Shown: positions 1 to 6,914 of the stretch, in pieces
How positions within the stretch are numbered: position 1 is the first letter of the stretch
How the letters are laid out: each line of letters opens with the position of its first letter
Assembly (NCBI GenBank): GCA_902796005.1
Contig: CADBNF010000044.1
Coordinates: 1-32,431, forward strand
Origin: an uncultured Lachnospiraceae bacterium
GTDB taxonomy: Bacteria > Bacillota > Clostridia > Lachnospirales > Lachnospiraceae
Direction: 5' to 3'
DNA: 32,431 nt
The notes under the pieces: model-generated
What the model saw: the letters and a program-made list of their open reading frames with translations, nothing else
What the model was told of the DNA's origin: nothing
Databases searched by the model: none
Translations under genes and position numbers: made by a program

Positions 1-82
1 TCTCCGCATTCTCATCCAGTCTGCGGATGCGGGCCGCGGCGGATGCACCGCCGGCAACGCCGCCGACAATTACAACCTTCAT
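1..82 (-). CDS. CoA-disulfide reductase-like FAD/NAD(P) oxidoreductase, N-terminal fragment
   Basis: Only the first 27 codons lie in the window and the gene continues past the left edge. The peptide opens with the dinucleotide-binding stretch VVIVGGVAGGASAAAR. This is the GxGxxG-type FAD-binding beta-alpha-beta turn, in the GGVAGG form typical of CoA-disulfide reductases and related NADH oxidases or polysulfide reductases of the pyridine nucleotide-disulfide oxidoreductase family. The start is supported by an AGGAG ribosome binding site about 8 bases upstream. Such enzymes are soluble flavoproteins that use NAD(P)H to reduce CoA disulfides, polysulfide or oxygen, but the redox-active cysteine and C-terminal half are not visible, so the subtype is open. 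A promoter overlaps the upstream terminator, so the gene is probably transcribed on its own. Confidence 0.75.
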   Translation of the reverse strand, partial: MKVVIVGGVAGGASAAARIRRLDENAE

Positions 83-131
83 GATTTTTTCTCCTGTCTT
101 TTTATTGAATTTAAGTATTGCAATTTACTGG

Positions 132-147
132 TTTCATTATAATGAAA
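132..147. promoter_or_regulatory. Perfect 16-bp palindrome overlapping a -10 element
   Basis: TTTCATTATAATGAAA reads identically on both strands. It covers the -10 box of the promoter assigned to the CoA-disulfide-reductase-like gene and abuts the U-tract of the preceding terminator. Its position over the -10 is what a dimeric repressor operator would look like. It could also arise by chance in an A+T-rich spacer, or be a secondary hairpin of the terminator. Confidence 0.4.
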
Positions 148-164
148 AAACCCGGAGGTGTAAA
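136..164 (-). promoter_or_regulatory. Sigma-A-like promoter of the CoA-disulfide-reductase-like gene
   Basis: On the minus strand TTTACA (5 of 6 consensus bases) is followed after 17 bases by a perfect TATAAT. The -35 box lies in the loop of the terminator hairpin of the upstream anti-sigma gene, so terminator and promoter share the same DNA. The predicted transcript would start about 47 bases before the ATG at 82. Confidence 0.6.
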
Positions 165-177
165 TACGCTCCGGGTT
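145..177 (-). terminator. Intrinsic terminator of the sigma/anti-sigma transcript
   Basis: Arms CCCGGAG (151-157) and CTCCGGG (169-175) with an 11-base loop are followed, on the minus strand, by TTTTTT (complement of 145-150). It lies about 30 bases beyond the stop codon of the anti-sigma gene. Confidence 0.8.
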
Positions 178-208
178 GTTTTCGGGGTTTGTCACAGCAT
201 AAGTGTGG

Positions 209-1069
209 TTAATTATCTGCCTCCCAAATCAGCTGGCCGTCAGCCAAAGACGAAAAATCAAAACCATCAGTGGAGATGACAGCATTGTCCTGCATTTCTT
301 CTTCCGTCAGCTGTCTGCGGTAAAGGTTGTTTGCCCATATCGTCGCTTCCTGTAAATAATCAATATCCGGCACATAATAGATCTCTTTTACCTCTTCTGG
401 CAACAGTACGCTGATTGGTTTAAAGATTCTTAAGTCATCTGCACCAACGTTTTCTAAAGTGCGCGCTCCCCCTTCTACTCCCCAACCATGGAATACGTTA
501 CCATCATCCGTTACATGATAATGTGCAAAGTATCTGGGAATAACATACTTCCACTTTCCGCGATAATACTCATCGGTCCGCATCGCAAACAGGTACTGCG
601 ACTTGAAATCCCCGAAGGAAATATACATGGTTATCGTGCCGTCCTCATTGGTTCGGTGGAGCAAAGTAAGCTTCCCCTCCTGTGCCTTTTCATCCATGAT
701 AAGCACCGGATGGCTGTCCTCCATCTCGATGGATATATTCGCCTGGTTTACCGGTTCGAAGCCGTTAAACAGAGGCCGGGAGAAGATAATGGCAACGACC
801 GCGATAACCACCGCTATTACTAGCAGCAGGATGCCGAACCCCTTCAGGATTTTCAAAACGGCGTTCTTTTTTATACGGTTAATCGGCGCAGTCACCTGTG
901 CGTTTTCAGGGACAAGGGTAACCGGTTTTTCCATCTTTTCATACAGGCTGCGGCAGTCTGCACATTCCGCCAGGTGTTCTTTCACTATTTCCGAACTTGC
1001 GGGACTCAGGTCTCCCTCTATATAAAGCGGAAGCAGTTCCCGAACCAGTTCGCATATTTTGTCCCGCAT
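209..1069 (-). CDS. Zinc-finger anti-sigma factor (membrane-bound)
   Basis: This 286-residue protein has an N-terminal zinc-binding anti-sigma (ZAS/zf-HC2) domain with the H32-x3-C36-x2-C39 motif and a further cysteine at position 6. A single membrane helix spans about residues 74-97, and an extracytoplasmic domain of about 185 residues follows that I cannot assign. This is the standard design of a membrane anti-sigma factor that holds its ECF sigma factor inactive in the cytoplasm until an external signal is sensed. It is translated directly after the sigma gene: the sigma stop codon and this start codon abut with no spacer, indicating translational coupling. The outer domain has no recognised ligand-binding family, so the inducing stress is unknown. 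It ends in a clear terminator. Confidence 0.88.
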   Translation of the reverse strand: MRDKICELVRELLPLYIEGDLSPASSEIVKEHLAECADCRSLYEKMEKPVTLVPENAQVTAPINRIKKNAVLKILKGFGILLLVIAVVIAVVAIIFSRPLFNGFEPVNQANISIEMEDSHPVLIMDEKAQEGKLTLLHRTNEDGTITMYISFGDFKSQYLFAMRTDEYYRGKWKYVIPRYFAHYHVTDDGNVFHGWGVEGGARTLENVGADDLRIFKPISVLLPEEVKEIYYVPDIDYLQEATIWANNLYRRQLTEEEMQDNAVISTDGFDFSSLADGQLIWEADN

Positions 1070-1558
1070 TTATTTTTCCTCCAAATCTTCTATTATCTTT
1101 GCCTTCGCCCGGTAGTAGGTCATCTTTGCCCAGCTTTCCGATTTTCCGAACAACGTGGCAATTTTTTTGAAATTCAGTTCTCCGAAGATGTGCAGCATGA
1201 ACACCTCCTTATAGGGATCCGGCAGCTTATGCAGTGCCTGATGGATACGCAGCGCTTCATCTTCCTTTGCCAGTTTCTCCTCAAAGCTTTCTGCCGGCAA
1301 ATCCAGCGGCTGCTCGGACAGCGGCCGAAGTCTTTTTTCCTTCCTCTGCCGGTTCAGCCACAGATTCCTGCCGATCGTACACAGCATGGTATAATCGGAA
1401 CACTCTTTCCGGAAGGAGGGCAGGCTGCTTTCGTACCGCAGAAAGGCTTCCTGGGTCAGATCTTCCGCATCGGCACGATTTTTACAAAGCGCATACAGAT
1501 AGTTTTTCACTGCCCGGTAGTGCGTCTGGTACAGAAGCTGAAAATCTTTCTCATTCAT
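1070..1558 (-). CDS. ECF-type RNA polymerase sigma factor
   Basis: At 162 residues this is the usual size for an extracytoplasmic-function sigma-70 factor. Residues about 8-75 form region 2, with the ADAEDLTQEAFLRYE element that matches the conserved core-binding and -10-recognition segment. Residues about 105-160 form region 4, containing LPDPYKEVFMLHIFGE and the helix-turn-helix that ends in KSESWAKMTYYRAKAK. The start codon follows a strong AAAGGAGGG ribosome binding site. The gene is co-transcribed and translationally coupled with the anti-sigma gene behind it. An ECF-type promoter candidate lies upstream, which would allow autoregulation. The regulon cannot be read from this window. Confidence 0.93.
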   Translation of the reverse strand: MNEKDFQLLYQTHYRAVKNYLYALCKNRADAEDLTQEAFLRYESSLPSFRKECSDYTMLCTIGRNLWLNRQRKEKRLRPLSEQPLDLPAESFEEKLAKEDEALRIHQALHKLPDPYKEVFMLHIFGELNFKKIATLFGKSESWAKMTYYRAKAKIIEDLEEK

Positions 1559-1582
1559 GCCGTATCCCTCCTTTCGTAAATA

Positions 1583-1611
1583 TAGACACTGAAGCGTTCA
1601 AAATAGTCACA
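1583..1611 (-). promoter_or_regulatory. Possible ECF-type promoter of the sigma factor gene
   Basis: TGTGAC and TGTCTA are separated by 17 bases on the minus strand. This resembles ECF-dependent promoters (AAC-like -35, CGTC/GTCTA-like -10) more than sigma-A sites. No convincing sigma-A promoter was found in this spacer. The match is loose. Confidence 0.28.
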
Positions 1612-1647
1612 ATTTTTCCAAAGAATTATTATGAACAGTTCAGTTAT

Positions 1648-1685
1648 AAAAAACGAAAACCGCCACTTAAAAGTGACGGTTTTCG
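1648..1685 (-). terminator. Intrinsic terminator of the suf-cysK operon
   Basis: A 15-bp stem with one mismatch (1654-1668 against 1671-1685) and a two-base loop is followed on the minus strand by TTTTTT (complement of 1648-1653). It begins 13 bases after the cysK stop codon. Confidence 0.88.
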
Positions 1686-1698
1686 CATATTCTCTGTT

Positions 1699-2631
1699 TT
1701 ATTCTCCTTCAAAAAGGGGCGTGGAGAAATACCGCTCTGCCGTATCCGCCAGAATGGTGACCACGGTTTTGCCCGGACCAAGCTTCTCCGCAAGCTTCAG
1801 GGCGGCTGCCACGTTTGTGCCGCTGGAAATGCCGCACATGATGCCTTCCTTCCGGGCAAGGTCTTTGGAGGTCTGCAGGGCCTCCTCGTCGGTAACAATG
1901 CAGATTTCATCATAAATCCGCGGATTCAGGATGTCCGGAATGATACCGTCGCCGATGCCCATCTGCACATGGGTGCCGATGGAGCCGCCGGAAAGGATGG
2001 CAGCGTTTTCCGGCTCCACTGCCCAGATTTCGATGTCCGGATTGTGTTCCTTTAAAATTTCGCCGATGCCGGTGATGGTGCCGCCGGTGCCGATGCCGGA
2101 GCAGAAGCCGTGGATGGGCCCGCCCGCCTGGTCCAGGATTTCCAGCGCAGTGGCTTTCTTGTGGGCCAGGGTATTGTTGGGGTTGGCGAACTGCTGGGGA
2201 ACGAAGACCTTCGGGTTCTCTTTCTGCATCTTCAGGCAGGTTTGCAGGCATTCGTCGATGCATTTGCCGATGTCCCCGTCATCATGGATAAGAATGACCT
2301 CCGCGCCGTAATGCCGGATAAGCTTTCTTCTCTCCTCACTCACCGAATCGGGCATGACGATGACGGTCCGGTATCCCTTCACCGCGCCGATAAGCGCCAG
2401 GCCGATGCCCTGGTTGCCGCTGGTGGGCTCGCAGATGACGGTGTCCGGCCCGATAAGGCCCTCGGCTTCCGCCGCTTCTATCATGTTCAGGGCCGTCCTG
2501 GTCTTGATGGATCCGCCCACGTTCAGGCCTTCAAATTTCACCAGAACCTCCGCCATGCCGGGTCGGGTCATATGGTTCAGCCGGATAAGGGGCGTATTGC
2601 CCATGGCCTGAAGAATGTTGTCATATACCAT
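1699..2631 (-). CDS. cysK: Cysteine synthase (O-acetylserine sulfhydrylase), PLP-dependent
   Basis: This 310-residue cytoplasmic enzyme is expected to make L-cysteine from O-acetylserine and sulfide. Visible family landmarks are NTPLIRL near the N-terminus, the PLP-binding Lys43 in GGSIKTR, the substrate loop TSGNQG (70-75), the phosphate-binding GTGGT (181-185), GISSGTN (267-273) and a C-terminal ERYFSTPLF. The frame stays open upstream to 2766, but the ATG at 2631 was chosen because it has a GGAAGG ribosome binding site, starts the family's usual N-terminus and clears the upstream gene. Two positions depart from the classical CysK sequence: Gln74 replaces the usual Thr of TSGNTG, and SGTN replaces SGAA. 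This could mean a different acceptor or donor substrate, so a related beta-substituting PLP enzyme is possible. It is the last gene of a six-gene operon headed by sufC. Confidence 0.88.
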   Translation of the reverse strand: MVYDNILQAMGNTPLIRLNHMTRPGMAEVLVKFEGLNVGGSIKTRTALNMIEAAEAEGLIGPDTVICEPTSGNQGIGLALIGAVKGYRTVIVMPDSVSEERRKLIRHYGAEVILIHDDGDIGKCIDECLQTCLKMQKENPKVFVPQQFANPNNTLAHKKATALEILDQAGGPIHGFCSGIGTGGTITGIGEILKEHNPDIEIWAVEPENAAILSGGSIGTHVQMGIGDGIIPDILNPRIYDEICIVTDEEALQTSKDLARKEGIMCGISSGTNVAAALKLAEKLGPGKTVVTILADTAERYFSTPLFEGE

Positions 2632-2659
2632 TGTTTGTTCTTTCCTTCCTGTCAGAGGC

Positions 2660-3538
2660 TTACTTCTGTCTCCAGAACAGTCTGTTGTCCTCAAAAAACA
2701 TTTCCAGCTCCCCCCTGTCCGTAAGCCAGGACAGGAAAGACCGTACGGTGCTCCCCACCAGCACATGCTGCTGCAGGTTCATCTCCAGCTGATAAACCGT
2801 AAATACCCGCTGCAGGATATCCTCAAAGCCCGCCGGTTCTGCGCAGTATGCCCGGATGATGTCCGCCGTTTCCAGCACCTTCGCGATGTTTTTCTCCGCC
2901 AGGGGAAGGATGTTCTCCGTGGCCGGCGCGTGGGCCGGAATGAAGATTTTCGCCTCCATGCCGCAGACGGCCTGCAAGGTTTCCAGATAGCTTTTCACGT
3001 CATAAATAAAGCTGACGTGGTATTTTTCCAGGGTTTCTTCGGAAAACAGGCAGTCCGCCAGGTAAAGCACGTCCTCGTCCGTGCGGAAGCCCACCATGTC
3101 AAAGGAATGTCCCGGCAGGGGCACGGCCGTAAGGCTTTCCGGCAGGCACGCCGGCGTCAGCGCGTCCGCGCGGCTCTCCTTCGCCATCAGGAACTTATGC
3201 CGGAGTCCCGAATGGGGATAGCCTCCGTAAAGGAAGGCGCTCTCCAGCACCGGGAAATCGGTAAAGCACTCTTCTATGCCCGGGGCATAGATGCGGCAGC
3301 CGGTTTTGTTCTGCAGGAACTGGTTGCCGCCGATATGATCCGCGTGGGAATGGGTGTTGTAAATGGCCGCCAGCTTCCAGCCGTTGGCCTCCAGGATACG
3401 GTAAACCTTCTTCCCCGCATCCTTGTCGTTGCCGCTGTCTATCAGGCAGACCTGATCCCCGTCCAGTCTCACCAGACCGATTTTCGCCGGACTTTCCACA
3501 TAATAGGCTTTATCCGACACCTGTATCAATTCATACAT
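2660..3538 (-). CDS. Metallo-beta-lactamase-fold hydrolase
   Basis: This 292-residue soluble protein has the two-metal signature THSHADH at residues 62-68 (H63, H65, D67, H68). A PGHS motif near 138-141 and a later AHAP segment probably give further ligands. The last 80 or so residues form a helical tail after the hydrolase fold. The fold covers glyoxalase II, lactonases, thioesterases and other hydrolases, and nothing here picks a substrate. The start has a GGAG ribosome binding site. The gene sits 28 bases before cysK and 24 bases after the Nudix gene in the same operon. It is not closely similar to the two tandem MBL proteins at 23860-25478. Confidence 0.83.
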   Translation of the reverse strand: MYELIQVSDKAYYVESPAKIGLVRLDGDQVCLIDSGNDKDAGKKVYRILEANGWKLAAIYNTHSHADHIGGNQFLQNKTGCRIYAPGIEECFTDFPVLESAFLYGGYPHSGLRHKFLMAKESRADALTPACLPESLTAVPLPGHSFDMVGFRTDEDVLYLADCLFSEETLEKYHVSFIYDVKSYLETLQAVCGMEAKIFIPAHAPATENILPLAEKNIAKVLETADIIRAYCAEPAGFEDILQRVFTVYQLEMNLQQHVLVGSTVRSFLSWLTDRGELEMFFEDNRLFWRQK

Positions 3539-3562
3539 TCTGCTGCTCCTGCTGTCTGAAAC

Positions 3563-4222
3563 TCAGCTCTCCTGCCAGAGGCCGGAGAGAAAATACAGTG
3601 CCGCAGCCCAGGTCTGCAGCGGATAACAGAAATCCGCGTCGTCCCGGCCTTTGGTGATCAGTTCCCTTGCCTTCTGCCTTGTCAGCAGCCGGAAGCCGTC
3701 GAAAAGCTCGCTTCCCACGCCGCCTGCCTGACTCAGGCAGGTAAGGTCCGGCAGCTCCACGCAGGCGCAGACGAAGGCGTTGCTTTCGTCCGTCAGTCCG
3801 GCGGAGGAAAACAACCCGGGATTGACGACGAATATCCTGTCCGTATCCTTAACCCGGATACCGGTTTCCTCGAAAATCTCCCGACTGGCCGCAGTAAGGA
3901 GGGCATCCTTTTCCCCTTCATCCTCCGGATCGATAAGGCCGGCCGGCGGACTTAAGACAAACTGTCCCAGGGGGTACCGGAATTCCCGGGCCAGAAGCAG
4001 CCGTTCCTCTTCCCCGGGGGTTTTGACTATCACCACGCAGGTAACGGCATCCGGCCGGCTTTTGCGGAAGTCCTCTTCCTTCTTCAGCGCAACCAGATCC
4101 TCTTTTTCGTGGCGGGATGCCGCGTAATAGTCAATGCCTTTATAATGTAAGTCGTAGAGCTTTAAAAAGCCCCTGTCCAGCAGCAGTTCCGCCTCGCTGT
4201 CCGTAATCTCCGGTTTTTTCAT
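3563..4222 (-). CDS. Nudix hydrolase, ADP-ribose pyrophosphatase-like
   Basis: This protein of 219 residues has a Nudix helix REIFEETG at 114-121, preceded by the PAGLID segment (93-98) typical of ADP-ribose/ADP-sugar pyrophosphatases. The canonical spacing between AGLID and the helix is lengthened by a few residues (DPEDEGEKD), and Asp106 stands where the box usually has Glu. The likely reaction is Mg-dependent cleavage of a nucleoside diphosphate sugar. An upstream in-frame extension to 4660 runs inside the preceding gene in another frame and was rejected. The ATG at 4222 overlaps the preceding stop as ATGA, so translation is coupled to the SGNH hydrolase gene. Confidence 0.82.
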   Translation of the reverse strand: MKKPEITDSEAELLLDRGFLKLYDLHYKGIDYYAASRHEKEDLVALKKEEDFRKSRPDAVTCVVIVKTPGEEERLLLAREFRYPLGQFVLSPPAGLIDPEDEGEKDALLTAASREIFEETGIRVKDTDRIFVVNPGLFSSAGLTDESNAFVCACVELPDLTCLSQAGGVGSELFDGFRLLTRQKARELITKGRDDADFCYPLQTWAAALYFLSGLWQES

Positions 4223-4959
4223 GCCTGTGCCTCCGCTGTTTTTCCTGTTTCCGCCGGCCTGTTTCCCGCCAGGATGGCCTCTGCCACCAGGCCGGCAATC
4301 TTTCTGGCGCCGTTCACATCCGGATGCAGCCCGTCCAGGGCATACAGGGTGTTCCAGTCCCTCGACGCCTCCTGCAGATCCACCAGCTCCAGGGAAAGCT
4401 CCGCTGCCGTCTCCCGCACGGCTTCCGCCACAATGCTTAAGATTTCCGGCTTGATAAGCTCCGGTATGCCTATCTGGAAGACCCGGGGCGGCGTACACAG
4501 GATAATCCGGGGATTCTCCGGAAGCTCCTGATATTTCTGCACCAGCCTGCGGTATTCTTCCTTGAATTCCTGTTTGTTCACCCAGTTCTGGCTGCGGGAA
4601 TCGTTGGATCCCAGAAGGATGATGACGATTTCCGGCAGGTACTGCCTGCTGCGGATGCATTCCGGTTCGTAGGTAAAGGGAACCATGCTGATCCGCATGA
4701 CGGTCCGATCATTCAGGCCGTAATTCTCCACCTGATAATCCTTGCCCAGGAGCTTCTGCAGGACGGAGGGGTAGGACCTGGCAAAGCAGTTCGGTATCCA
4801 GTCCCCGTTGGTGATGCTGTCCCCGATGCAGGCCACATGGATCCTGCCCGGCTTTCTGCGCCGGTGGAAATGCACGTCCGTAAAGCCCAGCAGGATGGCG
4901 ATCACCGCGCCTGCAATCAGCAGCGCATAGACGGTTATGACTAAAGTGACCACTAACAT
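4219..4959 (-). CDS. SGNH/GDSL-type esterase, membrane-anchored
   Basis: This 246-residue protein starts with a hydrophobic helix (about 2-25) followed by a basic patch (HRRRK). It is therefore probably anchored by its N-terminus with the catalytic domain outside. The SGNH blocks are all present: GDSIT (46-50, nucleophile Ser48), the Gly in NYGLND (79-84), GSND (117-120) and the catalytic pair in DGLHPD (Asp209, His212). Such enzymes hydrolyse acyl or acetyl esters on carbohydrates, lipids or cell-wall polymers; the substrate here is unknown. The start is 7 bases after the sufB stop with only a weak AAGG ribosome binding site, suggesting coupling. Its presence in an iron-sulfur operon is unexplained. 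Confidence 0.82.
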   Translation of the reverse strand: MLVVTLVITVYALLIAGAVIAILLGFTDVHFHRRRKPGRIHVACIGDSITNGDWIPNCFARSYPSVLQKLLGKDYQVENYGLNDRTVMRISMVPFTYEPECIRSRQYLPEIVIILLGSNDSRSQNWVNKQEFKEEYRRLVQKYQELPENPRIILCTPPRVFQIGIPELIKPEILSIVAEAVRETAAELSLELVDLQEASRDWNTLYALDGLHPDVNGARKIAGLVAEAILAGNRPAETGKTAEAQA

Positions 4960-4966
4960 GGCAGTT

Positions 4967-5893
4967 TTACCTTAAGAATCCGCTGATAATCTGCTCTTCC
5001 GCTTCCTGTTCCGTAAGACCTAAGGACATCAGCTTCACCAGCTGATCCCCGGCAATCTTGCCGATGGCCGCCTCATGGATAAGGGCGGCGTCCACATTGG
5101 CCGCATCCAGCTTCGGAACGGCAATCACCCGGGCCCTGTCCATAATGATGGCATCGCATTCCGCGTGGCCGGAGCAGGGCGCGTTGCCCAGGATGGCTGC
5201 CTCAAAGGTCTGTACCGAATCATCCTTCGCCACGGACCGGGAAATCACGTCCGTGCTGGAGCGCTCTCCGTTCAGCGCCACCTCATAGGTGCTGACCGCC
5301 GTCTGGCTGCCGTGGGTCATCAGGCGCTCATGGACGATAAGGGTGGCCCCTTCCGCCAGCTCCGCCTTCGTGGTGCGGACGGTGGAATCCACGCCCTTGA
5401 TCTGCACCATCTCCATCTCCATATAGCTGCCTTCCTGCTGGTAGACCTCGGTCACGGGATTCAGGATCCGCTTGCCCCGGCCGTCGCCTTCGCCGTAGTG
5501 CTTCTCCGCGTAACGTACCCGGGAGTTTTTCCCGACAAAGAAACGGTGGATGCCGTCGTGCTCGGAATCGCCGGTGCCGCAGTTGCTGATGCCGCAGCCC
5601 GCCACGATGGTGACGTCGCAGTCGTCTCCCACATAGAAATCATTGTAAACCGTCTCTTTTAAGCCGCTTTCGCTCATGATAACCGGGATATGCACACTCT
5701 CGTTCTTCGTGCCCGGTTTGATGCGGATGTCGATGCCGCTGCCGTCTTCCTTGGAAATAATGTCAATATTCGCCGTGGTGCTCCTGTCCACGGACGCGCC
5801 GTTGGACCTTAAATTGTATGCGCCCTCCGGCATGGTATGCAAATCCGCCACCTCAAGCAGCAGTCTCTTCTGGATTTCGTCAAGCTTCAGCAT
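4967..5893 (-). CDS. sufB: SufB/SufD-family Fe-S scaffold (SmsB-like minimal system)
   Basis: The 308-residue protein is much shorter than Escherichia coli SufB (about 495), because it lacks most of the N-terminal region, and keeps the beta-helix core and C-terminal helices. The conserved C-terminal block aligns by eye with SufB: Cys246 in HAECDAI corresponds to the scaffold cysteine of QCDSL, and His273-Glu274 in LIHEAAIGKI to the HEA motif. These residues have been implicated in cluster assembly in SufB. It forms an operon with sufC, two bases apart, and no sufS, sufU or sufD is nearby. That layout matches the SUF-like minimal system (SMS, SmsC plus SmsB) described for archaea and anaerobic bacteria. 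It should work in the cytoplasm as a complex with the SufC ATPase. Confidence 0.87.
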   Translation of the reverse strand: MLKLDEIQKRLLLEVADLHTMPEGAYNLRSNGASVDRSTTANIDIISKEDGSGIDIRIKPGTKNESVHIPVIMSESGLKETVYNDFYVGDDCDVTIVAGCGISNCGTGDSEHDGIHRFFVGKNSRVRYAEKHYGEGDGRGKRILNPVTEVYQQEGSYMEMEMVQIKGVDSTVRTTKAELAEGATLIVHERLMTHGSQTAVSTYEVALNGERSSTDVISRSVAKDDSVQTFEAAILGNAPCSGHAECDAIIMDRARVIAVPKLDAANVDAALIHEAAIGKIAGDQLVKLMSLGLTEQEAEEQIISGFLR

Positions 5894-5895
5894 CT

Positions 5896-6633
5896 TTACG
5901 CCTCCTTCGTCAGTACAGAGCAGGCGGTATTCTGGGCGGACGCCGTGCCGATAAGCTCGGGAAGCAGTTCCTCCTTCGGGCCCTGTTTTGCCACTCTGCC
6001 GTTTTCGATAACCACGATTTCATCCGCAATTTCCAGAATCCGCTCCTGGTGGGAAATGATGACCACCGTTCCGGAATAGGAACTGCGGATATTTTCAAAG
6101 GCCTGGATGAGGTTGCCGAAGCTCCACAGATCAATGCCCGCCTCCGGCTCGTCGAAGATGGAAAACTCCGTTCCCCGGGCCAGCACGGTGGCAATCTCAA
6201 TCCTTTTCAGTTCACCGCCGGAGAGGGATGCGTTGACCTCCCGGTTGATGTAATCCTTGGCGCACAGGCCCACCTTGGAAAGGTATTCGCAGGCCTCGGC
6301 CACGGAAATCCGTTTGCCCGCAGCCAGCTTTAAAAGATCCAGCACGCGGATGCCCTTGAACCGGGTGGGCTGCTGGAAGGCAAAGCTGATGCCTGCCTTT
6401 GCCCGCTCGGTGATGCCGAAATCGGTAATGTCCTCACCGTTAAAATAGATTTTGCCTGAAGTGACGGGATTTACCCCCATAATCAGCTTCGCCAGGGTGG
6501 ATTTGCCGCCGCCGTTCGGGCCGGTAATCACGACGAATTTCCCGTCTTCCACCTTAAGGTTCAGTCCGTCAATAATGCTTATCTGCTCACCGTCTTCTTC
6601 AACGGCATAGCTGACGTCCTTAAGTTCCAGCAT
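5896..6633 (-). CDS. sufC: SufC-type ABC ATPase of Fe-S cluster assembly
   Basis: This 245-residue ATPase carries Walker A GPNGGGKST (38-46), the signature LSGGE (137-141), Walker B FSIFDEPEAG (157-166) and an H-loop histidine in IISHQ. SufC drives conformational change in the SufB-type scaffold using ATP and has no transmembrane partner, consistent with the soluble SufB-like product of the next gene. The start is preceded by AGGAGGG. It is the first gene of the operon, with a near-consensus promoter 73 bases or more upstream and a leader hairpin between them. The signature and Walker B region differ in detail from enterobacterial SufC, in keeping with the minimal SMS branch. Confidence 0.9.
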   Translation of the reverse strand: MLELKDVSYAVEEDGEQISIIDGLNLKVEDGKFVVITGPNGGGKSTLAKLIMGVNPVTSGKIYFNGEDITDFGITERAKAGISFAFQQPTRFKGIRVLDLLKLAAGKRISVAEACEYLSKVGLCAKDYINREVNASLSGGELKRIEIATVLARGTEFSIFDEPEAGIDLWSFGNLIQAFENIRSSYSGTVVIISHQERILEIADEIVVIENGRVAKQGPKEELLPELIGTASAQNTACSVLTKEA

Positions 6634-6664
6634 AACACTGTCCCTCCTGTTCTTATATTATTAA

Positions 6665-6687
6665 GGAAAAAAGCCCCGCTTTTCTCC
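6665..6687 (-). promoter_or_regulatory. Leader hairpin with U-tract in the sufC 5' untranslated region
   Basis: On the minus strand GGAGAAAAGC pairs with GCTTTTTTCC across a GGG loop: ten pairs, one of them G-T. The 3' arm is T-rich, so the structure looks like a weak terminator or attenuator between promoter and start codon. No competing antiterminator fold is obvious. Confidence 0.35.
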
Positions 6688-6706
6688 GCTTTAGACAGTC
6701 TGTTAC

Positions 6707-6735
6707 AGTATACACTATTCCTCCACCGCGGTCAA
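6707..6735 (-). promoter_or_regulatory. Sigma-A-like promoter of the sufC-sufB-SGNH-Nudix-MBL-cysK operon
   Basis: TTGACC, a 17-base spacer and TATACT on the minus strand give 5 of 6 matches in each box. It lies upstream of the sufC start in the divergent spacer shared with the XRE-cupin/pot operon. Confidence 0.75.
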
Positions 6736-6823
6736 CTTTTCTGCGTTTCCTTTGTACAACTTGAATAAACTGTCCCACCTGTCTTTTCCGCAAAAAAAAG
6801 CTTCGTCAAATGTTCATTATTAC

Positions 6824-6851
6824 TTGACTTTCTGTTTATTATATATATAAT
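6824..6851 (+). promoter_or_regulatory. Sigma-A-like promoter of the XRE-cupin/potABCD operon
   Basis: TTGACT at 6824-6829 and a perfect TATAAT at 6846-6851 are separated by 16 bases in a strongly A+T-rich stretch. The expected start point falls near 6858, right at a short inverted repeat. Confidence 0.78.
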
Positions 6852-6859
6852 GTGCGTAA

Positions 6860-6873
6860 CGAAATAAGTTTCG
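6860..6873. promoter_or_regulatory. Candidate operator for the XRE-cupin regulator
   Basis: CGAAATAAGTTTCG has perfect 5-base arms around a 4-base centre and sits immediately downstream of the -10 box. A repressor bound here would block transcription of its own gene and of potABCD. The assignment rests only on position and symmetry. Confidence 0.42.
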
Positions 6874-6914
6874 AAAAAATAAACATAAAGTTTAGTAATA
6901 AGGAATAAACGGAC

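Noticed and set aside
2632-2766. N-terminal extension of cysteine synthase
   Set aside because: The added 45 residues do not fit the family, overlap the upstream MBL gene, and the ATG at 2631 has its own ribosome binding site.
4223-4660. N-terminal extension of the Nudix protein by 146 residues
   Set aside because: It lies inside the SGNH hydrolase gene in another frame and is Gly/Pro/Arg-rich noise. The ATGA overlap at 4219-4222 gives a natural start.
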